From Methanocella paludicola SANAE (GTDB lineage Archaea > Halobacteriota > Methanocellia > Methanocellales > Methanocellaceae), in NCBI RefSeq assembly GCF_000011005.1, contig NC_013665.1, forward strand, positions 1,651,501 through 1,715,500: DNA of 64,000 nt, given 5' to 3'. The notes below the pieces were generated by a model, which made no database searches, had not been told where the DNA came from, and saw only the letters and a program-made list of their open reading frames with translations. A program made the translations under genes and the position numbers. Below are positions 53,049 through 61,396 of the stretch, in pieces; the stretch's first letter is position 1, and every line of letters starts with the position of its first letter.

Positions 53049-53804
53049 ATGAAAATGGCAAGAACCCTAAGTGTAGCCATTCTTTGTATAGTGGCTACGT
53101 TGTTAGTAGCGGTACCCGCTTACGCACAATTTTGCGGGCCCGCACCCCTGGCCGGTGCCTGCGGGGCGCCTGTGGCATATGGGCCTCCCCAGGATTGTGT
53201 AGCACAAGTCTATTGCAACATTCCGGTCACTTCCCAGGTGCCCGTGACCGTGCCCGCAACCTCTGCGGTACAGGTCCCGATCACCGTGCCGGTGGCGGAC
53301 GTTTGTCCCGTGACGGTCCCGAGGGCAGTCGTAGTGCCCCAGACGATCCCGGTGCCCTTCGTCAGGCCGGCAGTGACCTCGACTACGGTCCCGGTCACGG
53401 TGCCCGTCTGCTCGAGCGTGCCCGTAACGTCCATGATCCCGCAGTGCTATACGGTACCGCTGGGATGTGGGGCAGGAATTCCGCCGGCCGTAGGAGCTAA
53501 CGCTCCGATCGGCGCGAACGCGCCCATCGGCGGCCTCAGCAAGGGCCTCGACAAGGGCCTCGGTGCCAACATGGGCATGGGCCTCGGCAAGGGCATCGGC
53601 GGCTACGGCATGGGCATGGGCGGCCTCGGCGGCTTCGGCTCGCCGTATGGAATGGGCGGCCTCGGCGGCTTCGGCTCGCCGTATGGAATGGGTGGAATCG
53701 GCGGCTTCGGCTCGCCCTATAGCGGCATGGGCATGGGCGGCCTCGGCGGCTTCGGTGGCATGAACCTCGGCGGCTACGGCGGCCTGGGCTCGATGATGAA
53801 ATAA
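53049..53804 (+). CDS. Secreted Pro/Val-rich and Gly/Met-rich protein in the array
   Basis: 251 residues from the ATG at 53049 (GGAGGTG upstream). Signal peptide to about AYAQ. Residues 50-135 are repeats of the type VPVTVP/VPITVP/TVPV. A short segment AVGANAPIGANAPIGGLSKG echoes the GANAPLGGIAKG of the repeat protein at 50487. The C-terminal ~90 residues repeat GMGGLGGFGSPY several times. It is very low in charge and likely structural. It shares the array-type box at 52994. Confidence 0.82.
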   Translation: MKMARTLSVAILCIVATLLVAVPAYAQFCGPAPLAGACGAPVAYGPPQDCVAQVYCNIPVTSQVPVTVPATSAVQVPITVPVADVCPVTVPRAVVVPQTIPVPFVRPAVTSTTVPVTVPVCSSVPVTSMIPQCYTVPLGCGAGIPPAVGANAPIGANAPIGGLSKGLDKGLGANMGMGLGKGIGGYGMGMGGLGGFGSPYGMGGLGGFGSPYGMGGIGGFGSPYSGMGMGGLGGFGGMNLGGYGGLGSMMK

Positions 53805-53985
53805 GCCCGCAGCATACATGCAAAAATAAAGGTTGGGAAAACTGGCATGTAAGCATAAGCGAACTGGGAAGCAGTGCCTTTCCAGTTCGTTAATATCATT
53901 AAAATAACCTTTTTTATCGTTTATTTGGCCGGTTATGTATTTATCGGGCCGGGACTACCTACTCTTAGAGTTGGGTGGGAGTTGT

Positions 53986-54615
53986 ATGGTGAGGTACAAC
54001 CTGTTCCCCGTTGTGGCCGTTATACTGCTATACTTTAGCTGTCCGTCCGCTCTTGCGGCGGACTCCGGCATCGGGGGTATCGGCCTGTATGGGTTTCCGA
54101 TGAATATCGTGCCCGTTGGCGCGGGGGCCGCGGCCACTGCCGGCCAGGGCTACACGTATAATAACATAGGCTATGAGCTGCCCGATTTTGCCAGCACTTA
54201 CGGCTTCACGGCCTTCGAGAGCTCTCCCATACTTACAGGCACCACCGGCTATTTCGGGCCCGACCTGGGCGGCATCGACCTGGGCGTTTCGTTCGGCCTG
54301 ACCCAGGCCGACCACGACGCCTCAAAGACAGCCTTCTCAAAGGACCTCATGTACCAGGCCGACCTTGAAAATACTTTTATCGCCTTCCCCGGCATCGGCG
54401 TCGGCTCGCTCGGTGTCCTGTTCCCCACGATCAGCAATGAAAAGTCCAGCATCAAGTATGCCGAGAGCATTAAGTTCGAGTTCACCACGGAGAGCGATAA
54501 GTTCCAGATGGCGGGCTTCGGGTACCCGCTGGGCCTGGGCCTCGGGTATACCTCGGCCACCGTGGCGAGCAGTCCCGGCGCCAGCCTGGTTAACTCGCCA
54601 TACTACTTCGCCTAA
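53986..54615 (+). CDS. Secreted protein, last gene of the array region
   Basis: 209 residues from the ATG at 53986; an earlier in-frame ATG at 53935 has no ribosome site, while GTGGGAG precedes this one. Signal peptide to about ALAAD. The mature protein alternates Gly with aromatic residues (GIGGIGLYGFPMN, GVGSLGVLFPTISNEKS, MAGFGYPLGLGLGY), including the GFP and FPTIS patterns of the array. No anchor. A long palindrome follows. Confidence 0.8.
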   Translation: MVRYNLFPVVAVILLYFSCPSALAADSGIGGIGLYGFPMNIVPVGAGAAATAGQGYTYNNIGYELPDFASTYGFTAFESSPILTGTTGYFGPDLGGIDLGVSFGLTQADHDASKTAFSKDLMYQADLENTFIAFPGIGVGSLGVLFPTISNEKSSIKYAESIKFEFTTESDKFQMAGFGYPLGLGLGYTSATVASSPGASLVNSPYYFA

Positions 54616-54671
54616 CCAGGGCCCATCATTGCGCTCATGCTACAAAGCTCGCTAAGCAAATTAATTCCACG

Positions 54672-55306
54672 AAGACGTTTTTCGAGCCCGAAGGCCGCGA
54701 ACTGGCGCAAAGACCGCGAAGATATATTAAAAGAAACTGGTTCTTTTCCGATTGTTGGATGAGGATTTGTTGGTTTTTATTGCCTGCTGTGATTTTAGGT
54801 TAAACATTTTGTATCCTTTTCCCTATGCCGTCGTGGAGTGTCCAATACACAGGGCCACGAGGCCACGGAGAACGCACGGAGTTTTTCTTTTAGATGGGAG
54901 ACACTGAGGGGACGGAGACGTGTTTATACTTAACTGAGAGACAGAGTTGAAAAAGGCTCGGGCGACGATAAACCATTTTTCACTTTAACGTTGTTTATTC
55001 GTCAACCGTATCTCGATGATCTCTGTCTCTCAGGAAAATAATAAACCGGGCTCTGTCCCCTCTGAGCCTTGCATATAAAAAAAAGTCTTTGTGAGTCCTC
55101 CGTGACTTCGTGGCCCTGTGTATTGGACACTCCAGGAAGGCATAAGTAAAAGCAAAAGAACGTTCATCCAAAAATTGGAGAAGATCCAAAGATAATTAAT
55201 ATTCAAATGGATTAGGCGTTATATCGTAATAAATTTTAAGATAGTCTTCGCGGTCTTTGCGCAAGCTTAGCGGTCTTAGGGCTTGAAAAACGTCTTCGCG
55301 GACTTA
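54672..55306. repeat. Long imperfect palindrome, family B copy 2 (inverted)
   Basis: About 640 bp, reverse complement of the family B element at 10.97-11.65 kb over nearly its whole length, including the inner CTGAGAGACAGAG arms and outer AAGACCGCGAAG arms. Both copies contain the same 64-codon open frame in opposite directions, most likely fortuitous. It accounts for the gap 54616-55387. Confidence 0.85.
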
Positions 55307-55374
55307 TACATCTTCGCGAGCTTTGCAGCATGGGCGGGATGTTTGTAATTCAACACCGTAAATATAATAAAAAA

Positions 55375-55396
55375 GCCGTGTGAAAGGTCACACGGC
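55375..55396 (-). terminator. Terminator hairpin overlapping the stop of the HAAS-like gene
   Basis: GCCGTGTGA and TCACACGGC form a 9-bp stem with a 4-nt loop (AAGG). The right arm contains the TGA stop of the HAAS-like gene on the minus strand, and six A on the left read as T there. Confidence 0.75.
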
Positions 55397-56446
55397 ATCG
55401 TTATTCTCGGGCTTACCATAGAGCGCGAATCGCATCGCGTCCCATAGCTGTTTTGCCGTAGCGATCAGGCATCCCAGGACTACCATGGCCAGCACGAACT
55501 TGATGAGCGTCGTGGGGCCGGCGGACAGAGCGCTGTTGAACGGGAACACGGCCAGTAGCCAGATGAACAGCAGGGCATTACACAGGTTCAGCAACGCCTC
55601 CAGCAGGGACGGTATCCACTTTTGCCGGATGGCGAGATACGCCAGCGCCAGAATGATCCCGACGACACCGATGATGTTGAAGTACAGCACGAACGGCGCG
55701 AACTTATCGGTCAGCAGCGGTACAAGCGCGGGATTATCGCCGAAGCTCTGGAGGAACGGGACACGGGCCCAGAAGATGTTGAGCAGGACCAGCCAGACCG
55801 CCGTTCCGATGATCTTTGCCGCTGTGTTTATGGGCGATGATACGTCGTTCAGGCTTCTTTCGAACGCCTTCAGCCGGGCCTCGTATGGAGTCTTGAGGTT
55901 AGTCTCGTAGACGTACATGGCCAGGAATATGGCGGCAATGACTACTATTGCGATAGCAAGCGCGAACACCACTGAAAGTATGATCGACAGCACGTCCTGC
56001 GCCGGGCTCGCTCCCGAGATGGACATCTTCAGCGTATCCGGGGATACGAGCTGGAGGATGACGATGACCGCCAGGAACGCGGCCGCTATGCCTGCGAGCG
56101 AGAGCAGTGCCTTGCCGAAGTCGTGGCCGAAAACGGTCCTCTTCGTCGGGTACATGGCCGCTATCTTTTTTGCAGGGCCCATCTTACCCAGTACTTCCTT
56201 CACGATCCGCTCGTCAACTGCCACTTTACGCTCTGCGGCCAGGGCGTCGGCGCTGTCAAGGATGTGCGTCTTCAGCTCCCGGGCCACGTCGGCCTTCTGC
56301 TTTCCGCCCATGCCCTCCGTCGCCTTATCGATATATTCCTTGATCAATAGTTGTTTCTTCAGCTCTTCGGCGACCTCTCCGGGCTGTTTTCCGCCCAGGT
56401 CCTTCGCCATATCCTCAATATAATCTTTTGTGTAATCGTCAGACAT
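55388..56446 (-). CDS. HAAS-like membrane protein, partner of PadR
   Basis: 352 residues. The N-terminal ~95 contain a doubled helical unit (DLGGKQPGEVAEELKKQLL and GMGGKQKADVARELKTHIL), resembling the HAAS/DUF1700 region usually coded beside PadR. About six membrane segments follow from residue 110. It starts directly after the stop of the PadR gene, so the pair is cotranscribed. HAAS proteins are thought to sequester or signal to their PadR; partner roles here are inferred. Confidence 0.8.
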   Translation of the reverse strand: MSDDYTKDYIEDMAKDLGGKQPGEVAEELKKQLLIKEYIDKATEGMGGKQKADVARELKTHILDSADALAAERKVAVDERIVKEVLGKMGPAKKIAAMYPTKRTVFGHDFGKALLSLAGIAAAFLAVIVILQLVSPDTLKMSISGASPAQDVLSIILSVVFALAIAIVVIAAIFLAMYVYETNLKTPYEARLKAFERSLNDVSSPINTAAKIIGTAVWLVLLNIFWARVPFLQSFGDNPALVPLLTDKFAPFVLYFNIIGVVGIILALAYLAIRQKWIPSLLEALLNLCNALLFIWLLAVFPFNSALSAGPTTLIKFVLAMVVLGCLIATAKQLWDAMRFALYGKPENNDAV

Positions 56447-56788
56447 TCAGTTCGCCCCTTTCATTTCAATTTCAAGCCGGCCTATGGAGTCGCCGATCGA
56501 CTTCAACGACCCCAGCAGCTTTTCCCGTATCTCTCTGCCATATTCGGTGATCATGTAATATTTCCGCGGCCGGGGGCCTTCCGTGACCCAGCGGCTGCTC
56601 AATATGCGCTCGTCCTCGAGGCGTCGGAGGATAGGATAGAGCGTGCCCTCTTCCACGCCCAGCCCGGCGTCCTTGAGGCTCTTGATGATGTCGTAGCCGT
56701 AGCGCTCCCTCTCGAGGAGGCACATCACGGCCACCTGCATCACCCCGCGTTTCACTTCGGTCTCGAAGCGTTCGAAGATGTCGCCCAT
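56447..56788 (-). CDS. PadR family transcriptional regulator, HAAS-linked
   Basis: 113 residues, the short PadR type. RGVMQVAVMCLLERERYGYDII, LGVEEGTLYPILRRLEDE and the wing RWVTEGPRPRKYYMIT are all present. Adjacent to the HAAS-like gene with no gap. The promoter region contains TGTATCACTC-like and TATATATAG runs at about 56830-56870. It is unlike the two longer PadR proteins at 33.7 and 35.3 kb. Confidence 0.9.
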   Translation of the reverse strand: MGDIFERFETEVKRGVMQVAVMCLLERERYGYDIIKSLKDAGLGVEEGTLYPILRRLEDERILSSRWVTEGPRPRKYYMITEYGREIREKLLGSLKSIGDSIGRLEIEMKGAN

Positions 56789-56967
56789 ATTATCACTTGC
56801 ATTGACCTATAATGTGTGACGCAATTAATTGTATCACAAACTATACTGTATCACTCTAAGTATATATAGTGATCGCTCGCAGCTATTAAGGCTGCAGGAG
56901 CAGGTTTTAATAATTTATTGCCATAACTTGTTTACCACATCAATTATTTGAGAGAGGATATACGGGC

Positions 56968-58284
56968 ATGAAAGTCGATACGTACCTTGGCATTGGATCA
57001 TTGAAGCTAAGCCTTGGATTTTTAAACAAGTACAAGCTGGCGATCCTGGCCGTGTTTCTTTTCGCACTGTATTTTTCCAATAATTCTTACGTTATAAGCG
57101 GTGATGCCATCCCCACGACCCTGTTGCCCTGGGCCATCCTCGAGGAGCATACGATCGTCCTGGATAATTTTACCGGCTTTATCATCACCCAGTGGGAGAA
57201 CCATTATTTTGTCGTCCTCAAGCAGGGGCACCTCATATCGTTTTACCCCATCGTAGCGGCCATCCTTGCCCTGCCCTTCTATCTGCCTGCTTACATAATA
57301 ATTACGCTGTCCGGCAGGCCCGTCGTCGATTTCACCGACTCGTTCATCTTCACGACCGGCTATAGCATGAAGTTCGCCGCCGTGACGATGGCGGTCCTGA
57401 GCGTCGTCGTCTTGTACTTATTATTGAAGAGGCTGTTCGATGACAAATGGGCTTACATCCTCGCGATCGTTTATGGGGTCTGCACCAGCACCTGGACGAT
57501 CAGCAGCCAGTCCCTGTGGCAGCACGGCCCTGCGCAATTGCTCATCATTTGCTGCTACTTTTTCATATTGAGGAACATCGACAGGCCGGGCAACACCAAT
57601 GTATTAGGCATAGGCGCCATATCCGCCCTCGCCTTCTTTAACCGGCCGACGGACGGCATCCTGCTGATACCCGCTGTTTTCTATGTCCTGAAGGAAAAAC
57701 GCTGGCTCGCCATTCCCGCATTCCTCATCGCCGGCGCGCCGTTCATGGCCTATAACCAGTATTACTTCGGCTCCGTGCTGGGCGGATACAGTAATGCAGT
57801 GGGTACCCATATCTTCTCAGTGATGGCAGCCGCCCCGTTAGCTGTGCAGGCCACCGCCGTACTCACGAATGCTGCATATGTAACGGCGGGGATAGGCGAC
57901 ATAAGCTACATCGGGGATATCATCAAGCGATACATGGATTTTTTCGTGTTACTGCTCACGTTCACGCCGATAGCGCTCCTGGCGATCACGGGCGTTATCA
58001 ACCTGCTTAAGCAAAAAAAGCTGACAGGCATCCGCCTCGATATACAGATGGCGATACTCCTGTCATTACTGGTATATACGCTGTTCTTCGGGCTGATCAA
58101 CTTCGGCTCAGGCTGGGGCTATGGGCCGCGGTACTGGTCCGACGCAATGCCCCTGATCATGATATTTATCGGATGGTCGAAGTCCGAAAGCACTTTGTAT
58201 AAAGCGGCTTTCGCCAGCCTGGCGCTGATATCGTTCGCGATACAGGCTTACGGCGCTTATATCTATCTGCTGATCCCCGCTTAA
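56968..58284 (+). CDS. Multi-pass membrane protein, GT-C-like
   Basis: 438 residues with about ten membrane segments. The first outer loop contains SGDAIPT (residues 44-50) and an acidic stretch, like the catalytic loop of GT-C glycosyltransferases (GT39/ArnT family), and HGPAQL and FNRPTDG follow. It may transfer sugars from a lipid carrier outside the membrane. No other glycosylation gene is next to it except the similar gene at 58341. Confidence 0.65.
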   Translation: MKVDTYLGIGSLKLSLGFLNKYKLAILAVFLFALYFSNNSYVISGDAIPTTLLPWAILEEHTIVLDNFTGFIITQWENHYFVVLKQGHLISFYPIVAAILALPFYLPAYIIITLSGRPVVDFTDSFIFTTGYSMKFAAVTMAVLSVVVLYLLLKRLFDDKWAYILAIVYGVCTSTWTISSQSLWQHGPAQLLIICCYFFILRNIDRPGNTNVLGIGAISALAFFNRPTDGILLIPAVFYVLKEKRWLAIPAFLIAGAPFMAYNQYYFGSVLGGYSNAVGTHIFSVMAAAPLAVQATAVLTNAAYVTAGIGDISYIGDIIKRYMDFFVLLLTFTPIALLAITGVINLLKQKKLTGIRLDIQMAILLSLLVYTLFFGLINFGSGWGYGPRYWSDAMPLIMIFIGWSKSESTLYKAAFASLALISFAIQAYGAYIYLLIPA

Positions 58285-58340
58285 AGCGCATACTTCGATA
58301 ATAATTTATAGATTTAAGTTTTAACCAGCTACGTTCTAAC

Positions 58341-60020
58341 ATGGAAGCAATTAGCAGAAGGCTACGCATAAAAGAGATACCCCGTTTTATGTTTTTCGTC
58401 GGGGCCATCAATATTTCATTTATTTTTCTGGCCTACGCTATAGCACTGATCGGCTTTGTATTCAATATACCGATATCCCCTTATCACATAATTCTGGCGT
58501 TTACATTAACGGCCCTATTCAGTATCGGATCATCATGGTATTATTTCGGGCCGTACTGGCCGACTATATTAAAAAATATGGCAATTGGCCTGATAATTTT
58601 CACTATCCTGCTTCTATCATGCGGCGCAATTGCGGGCCACTTCTATGATGTTTCTTTCGATGGCCAGTGGTACCATCAGGGCGCCATCCATCTGCTGATG
58701 AACGGGTTTAATCCGATTTATCAGCAGGCCCCGGATAATTATCCGGGCGCATTATACATTGACCACTACCCGGGAGCATTTGAGACGATCTCGGCCGTCA
58801 TCGGTGCTTTCACTCATCACATCGAAGACGGAAAGCTGTTGAATATTTTTTTGATCGTGACCGCAGTTCTTCTCATCGCCCCTATAATTTTTGATGTCTT
58901 TCCAGGAGTTGACCTGGCGTTTGCCATTTCGGTCGTGTTATTGGCGGCTTTAAACCCGATCAGCATTTACCAGTCCCTAAGCTATTATGTGGATGGGGCT
59001 TCAGCTTCATTATTAGCCATACTCGTGTTTTTGCTGTTATTATCTTATAAAAAGATGAACAGGCCGTTACTTCTGATCATGACCAGTGTCATCGTGCTAC
59101 TGGTAAATATTAAATTCTTTAATCTGGTATACGCAGTTGTCCTCGTATCCGGATTTATCGCCATATGCATTTTTAACCATAAGTCAAGCCGGCTTCATTA
59201 TATGTTAGTTATTTCACTTCTGGTCGGCTTATTGTTCGGAGCTCATCCGTATATTACCAGCTTGATCGACCATGGAACTCCTTTTTACCCCGTAAATGGC
59301 ATCAGCCAGGACATGATAGCCGGTGATATGCCGCCGAACCTTGCAGGAAAAAATAGCCTTGAGCAGCTAGTCATATCGATATTCTCCAGGTCCGATTTTC
59401 ATAAGGCCGATGCCGTCTTAAAAATACCTTTCACGTTCACCGCAAATGAGATCAGATCATTATATACGACGGACGCAAGGACTGGCGGCTTTGGCCCGTT
59501 GTTCAGCGGCGTTGTGTTATTATCCGTTCTTATAGCAATTCTATTAATGGTCGTAAGAACAGGCGATATAGACCCCATGATTAAAGTTATTTTGCCAATG
59601 TGTGTACTACTGCTTGTTACCGTAGTGATCAATCCGGGCGGCTGGTGGGCCAGGTATGTCCCGCAGCTATGGCTCATACCACTGCTATTACTTCTCGGCG
59701 CTCAGCAGAGGTTTACGAGTAGATTAAAAATACTAAATTATGTGCTGGTCCTTGCTCTTCTATTGAATATTTGCATGGTAGCCTATAGCTATTACAGCTA
59801 CCAGCAGGATATTACGGATAAAATAAGCAGGCAGATAAGTGATATAAGATCCCTTACACAGGACAAGCCCGCTCATCTATATTGTGGCATATTCATTGCC
59901 GTACAGGACCGCTATAAAGAACAGGGCATCGATTTTATCTTTACGGATACGCCGCCGGACAGGCAATGGAGCACGCTGGCCGAAGTCGAGGCCTCCTATG
60001 GCCAGGTAACATTTTATTAA
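58341..60020 (+). CDS. Multi-pass membrane protein, GT-C-like
   Basis: 559 residues with about ten to twelve membrane segments. The first large outer loop has VSFDGQWYHQGAI (about 103-115) and YIDHYPGAFE, resembling catalytic loops of GT-C transferases. A C-terminal outer part (about 490-559) follows. The coding sequence is visibly more AT-rich than its neighbours, which might reflect transfer. It lies 56 bp after the previous gene of similar type. Confidence 0.68.
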   Translation: MEAISRRLRIKEIPRFMFFVGAINISFIFLAYAIALIGFVFNIPISPYHIILAFTLTALFSIGSSWYYFGPYWPTILKNMAIGLIIFTILLLSCGAIAGHFYDVSFDGQWYHQGAIHLLMNGFNPIYQQAPDNYPGALYIDHYPGAFETISAVIGAFTHHIEDGKLLNIFLIVTAVLLIAPIIFDVFPGVDLAFAISVVLLAALNPISIYQSLSYYVDGASASLLAILVFLLLLSYKKMNRPLLLIMTSVIVLLVNIKFFNLVYAVVLVSGFIAICIFNHKSSRLHYMLVISLLVGLLFGAHPYITSLIDHGTPFYPVNGISQDMIAGDMPPNLAGKNSLEQLVISIFSRSDFHKADAVLKIPFTFTANEIRSLYTTDARTGGFGPLFSGVVLLSVLIAILLMVVRTGDIDPMIKVILPMCVLLLVTVVINPGGWWARYVPQLWLIPLLLLLGAQQRFTSRLKILNYVLVLALLLNICMVAYSYYSYQQDITDKISRQISDIRSLTQDKPAHLYCGIFIAVQDRYKEQGIDFIFTDTPPDRQWSTLAEVEASYGQVTFY

Positions 60021-60037
60021 TACTTAAAAAAATGCCG

Positions 60038-60054
60038 GCCCGGAATTACCGGGC
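60038..60054. terminator. Hairpin terminator between convergent genes
   Basis: GCCCGG (60038-60043) and CCGGGC (60049-60054) form a 6-bp stem with a 5-nt loop, between the membrane protein and the convergent FKBP gene; A-runs precede it. Confidence 0.6.
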
Positions 60055-60735
60055 TCATTCGCTTTTTTCGATCAGGTCCTCTTCGGTGAACGTCTCTTTA
60101 TACGTTACCGTCTTATAGCCCGCGAAGCTCGTCAGGAACCTGGCGATGAGCACCTTGCCCAGCGTCCATTCCTCGCTCAGGAAATATCCCTTGGGCACGT
60201 CGATCGTGATATTGTCACCATCGACCTCGTACTTTGCCTCTGGGCCGATATAGCCATGAACGATGGCGTCCGTCTTCTCGCCCTTATCCTCGAGTACGTC
60301 CTCGATCTTGTATTCATAGGTCAGCGTCTTGCCGGCCAGCGGCTCGTTGTAGTCGACCTTGACCCTTCCCCCGCTGACGCTCTCGACGACGCCGATGCGT
60401 CCCTCGGACTCGATCCACACGCCGGGCTCGGGCTTCTTATCGAACTTCTTCACGGAGACCGTCTCGATGAGCTCCAGGCTCCTGAATCCATAACCCTTCT
60501 CCGGCGGCACCGCTACTGTGCCCTTGTAGCCCTTCTTTTTGCCCATCAGGTCCTCTTCGAAGCCCTCGACGAGGGAGTTCGAGCCCACTACGATGGTCAT
60601 CGGCTCGTATGTGCGCTTCTCGTCGTATATGTTGTTCTCCTTTGCCACATCTGCATCCGTCGTGTCGAACACTGAGCCATTGTCGAGCTTTCCAGTGAAC
60701 GATAGCTTGATGATATCGCCTTTTGTGATTGCCAT
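60055..60735 (-). CDS. FKBP-type peptidyl-prolyl isomerase, long archaeal form
   Basis: 226 residues. The FKBP core is at about 1-155 (KGDIIKLSFTGKLDNGSVFDTT, VPPEKGYGFRSLE) with an inserted flap-like domain around 85-130, and a C-terminal extension. It speeds proline isomerisation and can act as a chaperone. The ATG at 60735 is preferred over the GTG three codons upstream. A close paralogue lies at 61397. A HicB/HicA pair lies between them. Confidence 0.88.
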   Translation of the reverse strand: MAITKGDIIKLSFTGKLDNGSVFDTTDADVAKENNIYDEKRTYEPMTIVVGSNSLVEGFEEDLMGKKKGYKGTVAVPPEKGYGFRSLELIETVSVKKFDKKPEPGVWIESEGRIGVVESVSGGRVKVDYNEPLAGKTLTYEYKIEDVLEDKGEKTDAIVHGYIGPEAKYEVDGDNITIDVPKGYFLSEEWTLGKVLIARFLTSFAGYKTVTYKETFTEEDLIEKSE

Positions 60736-60859
60736 AAGATCCACTCTATTTTTTGTTTAGCTAATGGGATAGCTGTTCATCTGGATTAAGCTTCGTTATT
60801 ACACATAAACGTATTTATAGATAAAATAGTAATTACATATTGTTAAGTAGTAAACGCCG

Positions 60860-61132
60860 ATGGATAGATATTTAGTCATAGAGGGGAACAATTTGGAGTA
60901 TATGAGTAGGTCACTCTCCGTTACCCTGCGGGTATTTAAGGGTGAAAAAATGCTTGTTGCCAGCAATAGGGAACTTGGCATAGTAACGCAGGGTAAAGAC
61001 TGGAATAACCTCATGAAAAATATAAGAGATGTCATCGAGACTTATTTTGACATACCATCGGCTGATATTGTGAAGATCAATCTTGAGATCGACCCGATGG
61101 TGAGCGAGAATGCCGAGACTGCCAGTTGTTAG
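60860..61132 (+). CDS. HicB-like antitoxin
   Basis: 90 residues. The core (about 25-75, FKGEKMLVASNRELGIVTQG then NNLMKNIRDVIETYF) follows the HicB half-RNase-like fold, where a degenerate RNase H-type domain is usual. It overlaps the HicA gene by 23 bp, typical of the module. An internal ATG at 60902 with a nearby GGAG is also possible as start. Confidence 0.75.
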   Translation: MDRYLVIEGNNLEYMSRSLSVTLRVFKGEKMLVASNRELGIVTQGKDWNNLMKNIRDVIETYFDIPSADIVKINLEIDPMVSENAETASC

Positions 61133-61358
61133 CTGGAAAGACATCATTAAACTACTTCGAAAGCTCGGCTATAATTTTAAAAGGCAGGGCAAAAGAGACC
61201 ATATAATATATTCAATTGATTCCCCGAGAGTTGGGTTGGGAATAGTCTCTATTCCACGACATGATGAAATAGACCCAGGCACATTAAGGTCTATCCTTGA
61301 TATAGTGAGCGACAATACAGGATTAACGACTAATGATCTAATAGAAATGCTAAGATAA
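61110..61358 (+). CDS. HicA-type toxin
   Basis: 82 residues. MPRLPVVSWKDIIKLLRKLG and the RQGKRDHIIYSI segment (with the catalytic His) are typical of HicA, an mRNA interferase of double-stranded RNA-binding fold. HicB precedes it, so a type II toxin-antitoxin pair is likely. The IPRHDEIDPGTLRSIL end is also family-typical. Confidence 0.85.
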   Translation: MPRLPVVSWKDIIKLLRKLGYNFKRQGKRDHIIYSIDSPRVGLGIVSIPRHDEIDPGTLRSILDIVSDNTGLTTNDLIEMLR

Positions 61359-61370
61359 AAAAAGGGATTT

Positions 61371-61396
61371 GGCCGTTAAATAACGGCCTAAAAGAG
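61371..61396. terminator. Hairpin terminator between HicA and FKBP genes
   Basis: GGCCGTTA (61371-61378) and TAACGGCC (61381-61388) form an 8-bp stem with a 2-nt centre between convergent genes. Confidence 0.65.
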
